From NCBI RefSeq assembly GCF_901709675.1, contig NC_051105.1, forward strand, positions 308,001-372,000: DNA of 64,000 nt. Reading direction: 5' to 3'. Under the pieces are notes generated by a model. It did no database searches. It saw only the letters and a list, made by a program, of their open reading frames with translations, and had not been told where the DNA came from. Within the stretch, counting starts at the first letter, position 1, and every line of letters starts with the position of its first letter. The DNA is from Syngnathus acus (Eukaryota; Chordata; Actinopteri; Syngnathiformes; Syngnathidae). The position numbers and the translations under genes are program-made. This document shows positions 56,322 to 64,000 of the stretch, one piece after another.

Positions 56322-57145
56322 TAGTGTTGGCTCGTGAGTGAACGATGGGTTAAAAGAACGAATCTTTTCAGTGAACGAGAGTGACCGAATCGCTTCCTAA
56401 AGTGATTCGTTCTTTTTTCAGTTCATATGACTTCAACCAGTAGGTGTCGGTAACGCCCATTGAAGCTGGTGCCACCTCGCCGTAAAACAAAACGAAGAAG
56501 AGAATGACGTCACTTCCCCTTCACGGACGAGTCGCGAATTGCATTTCCCGTTCACCAACGAACGATCTGTGAGTGAACAAATGAGTGATTCGCATTTCCA
56601 GTTCATCGAGAGAACGGATCAGTGAGGGAACGAATCGTGACTTTCACGTTCGCGAACGAGTCAATGGGTCAACTGACCCCCCACCCCACCCCGTGCATCA
56701 ACGGATCAGTCAGTGAACGGGTTGCGTCGTCTCCCTCCTGGCGTGGACTATGGAAGCCAGAATGTCGATTTGCCAAGGAAAGCAAGAAAGAACCACTCAC
56801 TGAAACACCACTTCTTTTATGCACGTTTTCTCCACCTAACTTTATTGCATGAGGGGATGCGCCGTTATGCAACAACGGGGAGAGGATGCTTCTCTTTGGG
56901 TCATCTTGATTTTATAACACTTATAGTAGGTTTTAAATAACGTGTATGCATATACACGCCTAAATATTGTTATCCAAAATATCGACTGCAATTTCACATT
57001 AGATTGCTGGTTTGAAATGTACTTTTATGATTGTTATTTTAATAAACATTTATGTTCAAACTTGTCTGGTGTTTTATTGTTTTTATTTTTTTGGGCATGA
57101 AAACAAAAATCTGACATTTGGTTAACTGCTTTATATGACAATATG
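56322..57145 (+). repeat. Left arm of a long inverted repeat
   Basis: It pairs with 59030-59864 on the opposite strand over roughly 0.82 kb. Examples are the block GAACTGAAAAAAGAACGAATC near 59762 versus its complement near 56406, and the shared segments around ACCTACTGGTTGAAGTCATA. Identity is high but not complete. Confidence 0.85.
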
Positions 57146-57461
57146 TTATGTGTTTTACGTTGTGTAATATGTGTTGGTGTCCCCCAAAGTAACAAATGTC
57201 AGCATAATGGATTTTTTTTTTTCAACCTTTTATTCAAACACAAACACATTGGGTATAATAACACCATCAACTACAATCCAACAAATACAAAATTAAAACA
57301 GCAATGTCGGCATAACGTGTGTCGGCTGGCATAGCAGCAACGCTGTCTGTCACTCACTCGTGAATCTTCGCGAACCTAATAGCGTGTCCGAATGACGTCA
57401 CAGATCAAACAGCCAATCAGAAAGTGGGGGTGAGGGCGGGTGTGGCACTTTTCACTTAAAC

Positions 57462-58690
57462 CAGGGGTGTCGACCTCCAGTCCTCGAGGGGCCGCGTTCC
57501 AATATGTTCTCCAAGTTACCCTCGTTAAACACACCTGCGGGAAAAGATTTGTTCATTTTCACGTTCTGCAGGAGCTAAAACTTTTCACGCAGGTGCACTT
57601 AACGAGGGTCACTTGGAAAACATATTGGAACGTGGGCCCGAGGACTAGAGCTTGACACCTGTGACCTTTGACCATGATATTTCCCTAATAAAGTGGCCTG
57701 TTATTAGGTACACTTGAAAATGGCGGTGTACCTAATGGAGTGTCCGTGTGATTCCCTCGTTAAGTGCACCTGCGTGAAAAGTTTTAGCTCCTGCAGAACG
57801 TGAAAGTGACCAAAAACTTTTCACGCAGGTGCGCTTAACGAGGGTCACTTGGAAAACATGTTGGAACGCGGCCCCGAGGATTAGAGCTTGACACCTGTGA
57901 CCTTTGACCATGATATTTCCCTAATAAAGTGGCCTGTTATTAGGTACACTTGTAAATGGCGGTGTACCTAATGGAGTGTCCGTGTGATTCCCTCGTTAAG
58001 CGCACCTGCGTGAAAAGTTTTAGCTCCTGCGGAACGTGTAAGTGACCAAAAAGTTTTCACGCAGGTGCACTTAACGAGGGTCACTTGGAAAACATGTTGG
58101 AACGCGGCCCCGAGGACTAGAGCGTGACATCCGTGACCTTTGACCATGACATTTCCCTAATAAAGTGGCCTGTTATTAGGTACACTTGAAAATGGCGGTG
58201 TACCTAATGGAGTGTCCGTGTGATTCCCTCGTTAAGTGCACCTGCGTGAAAAGTTTTAGCTCCTGCTGAACGTGAAAGGAGCTAAAACTTTTCACGCAGG
58301 TGCGCTTAACGAGGGTCACTTGGAAAACATGTTGGAACGCGGCCCCGAGGACTAGAGCTTGACACGTGACCTTTGACCATGACATTTCCCTAATAAAGTG
58401 GCCTGTTATTAGGTACACTTGAAAATGGCGTGTACCTAATGGAGTGTCCGTGTGATTCCCTCGTTAAGTGCACCTGCGTGAAAAGTTTTAGCTCCTGCGG
58501 AACGTGAAAGTGGCCAAAAAGTTTTCACGCAGGTGCGCTTAACGAGGGTCACTTGGAAAACATGTTGGAACGCGGCCCCGAGGACTAGAGCTTGACGCCT
58601 GTGACCTTTGACCATGATATTTCCCTAATAAAGTGGCCTGTTATTAGGTACACTTGAAAATGGCGGTGTACCTAATGGAGTGTCCGAGTG
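57462..58690. repeat. Five-copy tandem array of about 236 bp, each unit with hairpins
   Basis: The marker GACCTTTGACCATGA recurs at about 57663, 57901, 58135, 58368 and 58603. Each unit carries an inverted repeat (CTCGTTAAGTGCACCTGCGTG ... its complement with 35-45 nt arms) and a shorter one (ATTAGGTACAC ... GTGTACCTAAT). The first unit starts with CAGGGGTGTC (57462) and its hairpin closes with GACACCTGTG (57653-57662), resembling a fold-back hAT-type MITE that was then amplified. Confidence 0.9.
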
Positions 58691-58839
58691 ACGTCACAGA
58701 AAAAAAAAAAAAAGAATAAATAAATAAGAGAGTGTAGCGAATGAACGATTCTTTTGAACAAATATTTTGAGTAAACCGATTCTAAAGATTCTGAACTGGA
58801 ATGCACATCACTAGTACAAAACAGTGCAGACAACCATGA

Positions 58840-58985
58840 ACTGCCAGGTCGAAATAGCCGACTGGTTAATGACACGGGCTCTTGCTCGGTAAGGACTTGG
58901 TTCGATCCCGGGTGTGAGAATATACCTAACTGTGCTCTTGTTGTGCAATTAGCCATTTATTTATTCTATTTTTTTTTTTTTTACC
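58840..58985 (+). repeat. tRNA-derived SINE-like element (pol III A and B boxes)
   Basis: A-box-like TAGCCGACTGG at 58855-58865 and B-box GGTTCGATCCC at 58899-58909 with tRNA-like spacing, followed by a T-run at 58969-58982 that would terminate pol III. Acceptor and anticodon stems do not pair well, so this is not a functional tRNA gene. Confidence 0.6.
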
Positions 58986-59029
58986 TCGTGTAGTGTACCT
59001 ATTGAAGTGTCCATGAGGTGTACCTACGC

Positions 59030-59864
59030 ATATTGTCATATAAAGCAAGTAAACCAAATGTCTGATTCTTATGTTTTAATTGGCGAATATAAAAAAAAGG
59101 AATAAAACACCAGACAAGTTTTAACATAAATGTTTATTAAAAATAATAATGATAATATTAAATGTAAATTTCAAACCAGCAATCCAATGTGAAATTGCAG
59201 TAGATATATTGGATAACAATATTTAGGCGTATATATGCATCCACGTTATTTTAAGTGTTATAAAATCAAGATTACCCAAAGAGAAGCATAATCTCCCCGT
59301 TGTTGCATAACAGCGCATCCCTGCATGCAAGAAAGTTAGCCGTTAGCTTGGAGAAAACGCGCATAAAAGAAGTGGTGGTTCTTTCTTTCCTTGGCAAATC
59401 GTAAATCGACATTCTGCCTTACATAGTTGACGCCAGGAGGGAGACGACGCAACCCGTTCACTGACTGATCCGTTGATGCACGGGGGGAAGGAAGGAAGGC
59501 AGTTGACCCATTGACTCGTTCGCGAACGGAAAAGTCACGATTCGTTCCCTCACTGATCCGGTCTCGCGATGATCTGGAAATGCAAATCACTCACTCAGTG
59601 ACTCTTTCGCTCACAGTTCCGTTCAGTTGGTGAACGGGAAATGCAATTCGCGACTCTTTCGTGAAGGGCAAGTGACGTCATTTTCTTCTTCGTTTTGTTT
59701 TACGGCGAGGTGGCACCAGCTTCAATGGGCGCTACCGACACCTACTGGTTGAAGTCATATGAACTGAAAAAAGAACGAATCACTTTAGGAAGTGATTCGG
59801 TCACTCTCGTTCACTGAAACGATTCGTTCTTTTGAACCCATCGTTCACTTACGAGCCAACACTA
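59030..59864 (-). repeat. Right arm of the long inverted repeat
   Basis: It ends with CGAGCCAACACTA, the exact complement of the left terminus at 56322. It is followed by GTGTAGGTG rather than a target duplication, so this end is internal to the composite element. Confidence 0.85.
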
Positions 59865-60228
59865 GTGTAGGTGTTGTATTATAGAAAGAAATGTGTGAAT
59901 AACCGAGCCAATTATTATTATTATTATATATAAAAAAAAATTTGGGGGGGTGTAGTTGTATTGTTTGACGTATATGTTGTTCCCACGGGATTTTGTAATA
60001 TAGAGAAAAATGTGTGCGTTGCCGTTGTCGACATTACCGTGTGTTAACTTGATTGTTTTTTGTCTGGTGTATTGCTTAGTTGTGTGTGTTACTGAAGTTA
60101 AAAAAAAAAAAAAAAAAGGATCAGTGTGTGTGGGGGGGTTACGATTCGTTGAACGATTCGTTTGAGTGAACTGATTCTACAGATTCAATTCACTTAAAAG
60201 AACTGGAATGCACATCACTAGAAGTGAG

Positions 60229-60280
60229 CCGGAAAGTCTCTTGGCGAGCACGCGCATGTCCGGAAGTACGTCACCAACAG
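60229..60280. promoter_or_regulatory. Possible promoter motifs (ETS and CRE-like)
   Basis: CCGGAAAG at 60229 and CCGGAAGTACGTCACC around 60260 (an ETS core next to an ACGTCA CRE half). They abut the right end of the composite hAT. With a CGGAAGTGA motif at the left border they could be remnants of one znf385b promoter split by the insertion. This is inference from motifs. Confidence 0.3.
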
Positions 60281-60300
60281 CCCCCCCCCCCCCCGTTTAA

Positions 60301-61388
60301 ATGTGAGGGGGAAAAGGATAATTTCATCCCGCGGCAGAATGACGACTTTTAAAAAGTGCAGTTTTTTAGAAGTTTAAAAAAAAAAACGTCCGTGTTTGAC
60401 CTCCAATCCCATTTCCGCAAAACGAGAAATCACAATTTTCCACGTCACGTTAAGAAATAACTGGCTCAGCCTTCGTTTAAATGGAGAAACACGTCACCAC
60501 GCGACACAATGACGACTTTGAAAAAGTGCACATTCCTAAACAAGTCACGCTTTACAAACGTCCCGATCATATGTTGATAAAGTTCTTCATTTTACTTTAT
60601 CATACAAGACGCACTAAATAATTGAGACAAATGACACAATATTGTTGGTTGAGTAACAAATGGGTCCAAATTATTAACAACCATGCTGCCCTGTATTTTG
60701 GGTTCCAGATGGCACGATGGCTCACTCCCAACATCAGACGTGCACTTATGATACCAGACATGTGGGCTGTTTTATTATCAGGGCATATAAAAGTTAGGAG
60801 ACAGCGTTTTTCCATTCTGAAAAAAGTCAAGAAAATATGGCTCGGGTAGAAACAATGCACTGGCAGCGTTTGGAACCATTTGAACGTCCCGCACCGCAAG
60901 CTTCTGAATACGGTCAACACTTCCACCTGTCATGCAGCTGTTTGTTTCAATTATTTTGATTTGGTTGAAATGGTTGTAATGGAGCAAGCAGCCAAGCAGG
61001 CAGGCCTACTTGTTGGGGGTACAGCATACACCCGGCTTTCAAAACATCCCCCAAAGCAATAATCATGAGTGTGTGTGTGTGTGTGTGCGTGCACATGTGT
61101 GTGTGCACGTGTGTGTTGGTTGTCAACTATCGGCATCTTTCAGCCGGGTGGGTGTCGAAAGCGATGGACAATGAAAAGGGTTGTTGTTGTTTTCAAATGT
61201 TGATGGGAGTGGAACATCCATCCATCCATCCATCCATCCATGTGTTGAATGGTCAATGGGACCTTTTGGCTGAGAGCTGCCATTATTGGATCAAAGTGTC
61301 GCGTTTGGTGTTCCGAGGCAGATCCGCCCGAGTTCAGCTCACGTGGCAAAGGTGGAAGTGTGACAGCTGTTTTGTCTGGCAATGTTGT
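60301..61388. other. Region between hAT element and cwc22 stop, probable cwc22 3' UTR in part
   Basis: No gene seen. TTTATT at 60771-60776 is an AATAAA on the minus strand and could end cwc22 transcripts (3' UTR about 0.6 kb). A (GT)n run lies at about 61069-61110 and (CATC)n at 61216-61242. Confidence 0.5.
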
Positions 61389-61903
61389 TCAGTGCCGCCT
61401 CCTGTCGTCCCGCTCTCTCTCCTCGTTCCGCTCCTCCGCACTGCCCCTCCCTCGTTTGTCCCGGTCCCTCCGATGCCCGTCCTCCCTCCCCTGCTTCTCC
61501 GGGTCCCTCCGATGCCCGTCCTCCCTCCCCTGCTTCTCCGGGTCCCTCCGATGCCCGTCCTCCCTCCCCTGCTTCTCCGGGTCCCTCCGATGCCCGTCCT
61601 CCCTCCCCTGCTTCTCCGGCTCCCTTTTGCGTGGCCGCCCCTTCTCGTCTTGGTCCCGCCACCCGCGATCACGATGGGGCTCGGTCGTCTCGCTCTCCCT
61701 TCTCACGGTTGCCGTCGACGACTTCTTCTTCTTCTTCTTCTTGTCACTTTGTCCTTTCTGCTTCCTCGTCTTCTTCTTCCTGCGTTTGCCGTCCGAGTCT
61801 GGAAGGGCGTTTGGGAGAAAACACACGTCAATGGAAGCAAGCGGCCACGGTGGTGGCAAGTGAGCAAAGGCTGTGACGGGAGGCGTCGGGGGCGGGCACC
61901 TGA

Positions 61904-61947
<44 letters not shown>

Positions 61948-62850
61948 AGGACGAATCCGATTCGTCGGACGAGGAGTCGGAAGATTCCACTTCCTGGGTC
62001 TGAGTCATGATCATCTTGGGGGCGTTCTTCAGATGTTCCCTCAGCTCGTCCCTGGAACGAGGGGGGGGCAAGCGGCGTGGAGGCGAGCAAAGCCAAAGGG
62101 ACGGTGCGTCTCGCTCGGTGACTTACGTCAGGCCTCCCAGGCCGATGGAGGTGAAGAAGTTGATGGCGAATCGGGTGTTCCTGGGATTGTCGCGAGGGAA
62201 GAGGCCTTCAAAGAAGCTCTGCAGCGTCCTGCCAGACACAGCCGGGTTCAAGTCGGGCTTGGGGGGAGGAAGGACGGAAGCAAGCAAGCGGCACGTACAT
62301 GTCCTTGAAGCGCTGGTTGAGTCTGGGCAGGCCCATGTAGGCGCAGAGCTCCTGGAAGAGAATCTTGACAAAGATCCTGCTGGAGGAGGTGGTGGTCTCC
62401 TCGCTGATCTTGATGCACTCCAGAACCTACAAAGGCGAGCGCAGACGGCCATCGGCTTCAGGCGGGCACGCTCCAGCTTTGTACGGAACCGGACCCGAGC
62501 CGAGCCCAGCCGGGCAAAGGATTTTGGGCTGCTTACGCTCCACGGGACAGAGTCGGTGTAAAGGAGGTGCGCAAAGAGTCTGGCCACGTTCCTCAGCTTG
62601 TTGGTCTCCAGCCGGTGGATGGTTTCGTACTGCTCGGCAAAGATGGCCTCAAAGCTCTCCATGTACTCCTTCTTCAGCAGGCAGAACCTCTACAAAAATC
62701 AAAAACATTTGTGTGACAATTGCGAGGCGGCCCGTTGAAGGAAGGCAGTGCTTCCGATTGGCGCGTCTCACCCCTGCCAGCAGACCAAAGAACTTCTCGT
62801 AAGTCCTCTGTTGAGCACAGCAGTCTAGAATCATGTTGCAAAGCTCCTTC

Positions 62851-62883
<33 letters not shown>

Positions 62884-63098
62884 GTTGACACATGAGCGCT
62901 TTGACAACCAACCGCAAAGTGTGTGTGTTTGTGCGTGTGTTACCGTCTGACTATCGGGAAAGTCCATCTTGATAAGCTTGTGAGCACACTCCTCAAAGTC
63001 CAAACTGCACAAGGAAGGAAGTCAAGCAGCAAAGACGCACACGATGAATTGATCTCGTTTGCTTTTCCCTCCCGAGTGCAACGCGGCCACCAGATGCC

Positions 63099-63148
<50 letters not shown>

Positions 63149-64000
63149 ACCTGGACTGAATGACAAGGTAGATGGTCCGCCTGAAGGCCACCAAGTTGAC
63201 CTCCGTCTGATCCAAGATGGTCACCTTCTCGTCTGCAGCCATATTGCATGTGGTCATCATCACAAGCAGAGGCGGCCGGGCCGGGCCGGGCCGAGCCGGG
63301 CCGAGCCGAGCGTCTCACCTTCCCCCTCGGGCTTGCCGTCGCCATCTTCCTCATCTTGGTCGTCATCGCTGTCCTCTTCCTCCCCCGAGTCGCCGCTGCC
63401 CTCGTCCAAGATGTCTGCAAGCGGGACAAAGTTGTTTTGCAAAGTTGCATCTGCCTCGTTCCCGCTCGGGCATCTTATTCAAACGTCCGGCGCCGCTGAG
63501 CTTCAAAGTCGGGCCGTGCGCTTCATCCACAATTTTTTTTTTTTTTTTTTTTTTTGAGCGCCACCTGAGCGGACGCCCGCAGAGGGGAGGGTAGGGGAAG
63601 AGGCCCGCCTCACAGTTGGCGGAAGAAAAAAAGCGAAGAAAAAGCGCAAGCCAACTGTTGACGCTGCATTAGAGCAACAAGCCAAATGGGAGCGCCTGGA
63701 GCAGCCATGCGGCGGCAGCGCCAGCGGCTTACCTCGCTTCAGCGTCTTGTACTTCTCCTCGTTTTCCTCGAAGTTGGGGTCCATCTTGAACACATCTGCA
63801 CACACGCACGTTTATCATTGCGCACGCCGCCAAACGCTTTTGTCGTTGACATTTCTTTGTCAACGAGGTCATCCTTAGATGAAACGGAAGCCGGCCACAC
63901 AAAAGCAAAACAAGACGTCGGCCGGGGGCTCGGCCCGTCTCGCCGCTAACGACTCACTGAGGACGTCGTCGCCGTCGTAGTCGTCGTCCAGCGGCAGCAT
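61389..64000 (-). CDS. cwc22: CWC22 spliceosome-associated protein, C-terminal part
   Basis: Spliceosomal MIF4G/MA3 protein that brings EIF4A3 to the spliceosome for exon-junction-complex loading. Exons in transcript order: >64000-63958, 63795-63733, 63414-63319, 63232-63151, 63004-62944, 62849-62772, 62689-62537, 62426-62299, 62228-62127, 62051-61900, 61798-61389 (455 codons here, TGA at 61391-61389, all phases consistent). Conserved blocks: [106 protein letters not shown]. This stretch is the acidic linker and MA3 domain. The MIF4G domain lies upstream, outside the window. The tail has a poly-Ser run, a Lys run and Arg/Glu/Asp-rich repeats in place of the long RS-like tail of mammals. Confidence 0.95.
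61465..61622 (-). repeat. cwc22: 39-bp coding minisatellite in the cwc22 tail
   Basis: Four near-identical 39-bp units (GGGTCCCTCCGATGCCCGTC... on the plus strand) encode the 13-residue repeat [13 protein letters not shown]. The unit length is a multiple of three, so copy-number change keeps frame. Confidence 0.95.
61908..61943 (-). repeat. cwc22: (CTG)n tract encoding poly-Ser in cwc22
   Basis: About twelve CTG triplets on the plus strand read as AGC (Ser) on the coding strand, following an [14 protein letters not shown] segment. Confidence 0.95.
63101..63147. repeat. (GT)n microsatellite beside a cwc22 donor site
   Basis: About 23 GT units in intron 63005-63150, ending only a few bases from the minus-strand donor at 63150. 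Confidence 0.9.
63415..63732. other. cwc22: cwc22 intron
   Basis: A 318-bp intron with a 24-nt T-tract at 63532-63555 (A-tract on the transcript). Nothing else seen. Confidence 0.75.

Larger units (their letters stand above)
56322..60220. mobile_element. Composite hAT element upstream of znf385b, 8-bp TSD
   Basis: The left end TAGTGTTGGCTCGTGAGTG and right end GGAATGCACATCACTA are bounded by a perfect 8-bp direct repeat GAAGTGAG at 56314-56321 and 60221-60228. Inside are an inverted second copy of the left end (about 59030-59864), a second copy of the right end (58797-58813), a 236-bp tandem array and a tRNA-like block. No transposase frame was recognised. It is best read as a non-autonomous hAT with internal rearrangement or nested insertions. 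Its left border is about 120 bp upstream of the first znf385b ATG used here. Confidence 0.85.

Noticed and set aside
57462-58690. 236-bp direct repeats as a CRISPR or origin iteron array
   Set aside because: The units are contiguous with no variable spacers, and sit inside a eukaryotic transposon.
58851-58925. Functional tRNA gene
   Set aside because: A and B boxes are present, but the acceptor and anticodon stems do not pair. It fits a degenerate tRNA-derived SINE better.

Overview
This window comes from a ray-finned (very probably teleost) fish. It is vertebrate nuclear DNA with spliced, intron-containing genes, many introns of only 60-130 bp, abundant microsatellites and hAT-type transposons. 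The gene order titin, then a ZNF385B-type gene, then CWC22 is the vertebrate titin neighbourhood, shortened by loss or displacement of the genes that usually lie in between. The species cannot be named from the sequence alone.

Layout. (1) 1-40231, plus strand: the 3' third of a titin gene, about 11,204 codons in 40 exons. It starts inside a giant C-zone exon (to 13100), continues through the last C-zone/P-zone super-repeats as mostly one-domain-per-exon units, and ends with A164-A170, the titin kinase and the M-band region. A 3' UTR follows to about 41.1 kb. (2) 43565-50636, plus strand: a complete 18-exon smooth-muscle-type myosin light chain kinase gene (888 aa), with a perfect CArG box about 1.3 kb upstream of its ATG. 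(3) 53848-56194, minus strand: a ZNF385B-like gene of 8 coding exons (418 aa) with three matrin-type zinc fingers and a 12-bp coding minisatellite. (4) 61389-64000, minus strand: the C-terminal 455 codons of CWC22, the spliceosomal protein that recruits EIF4A3; its 5' part lies beyond the window. Between these are microsatellite-rich spacers. Two hAT elements are each bounded by perfect 8-bp target duplications: 46095-46971, inside a mylk intron and carrying a broken BED-finger exon; and 56322-60220, a rearranged composite just upstream of znf385b.

The exon coordinates for all four genes were derived by hand from splice signals and reading phase. In every case the exon lengths sum to an uninterrupted reading frame. 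Titin and the MLCK-like gene are both members of the Ig/Fn3-kinase family and lie in tandem about 3.3 kb apart (stop to ATG).

The most notable biology is in titin. At the kinase position equivalent to human autoinhibitory Tyr170 this protein has Cys. The EFG motif of human titin kinase is DMG here, so the Asp is present. The M-band region goes directly from Ig M6 to the Mex5-type exon and M10, so M7-M9 are absent. The KSP linker is expanded to about 28 KSP motifs. Whether these reflect a diverged fish titin paralogue or a lineage-wide state needs comparison with other fish titins.
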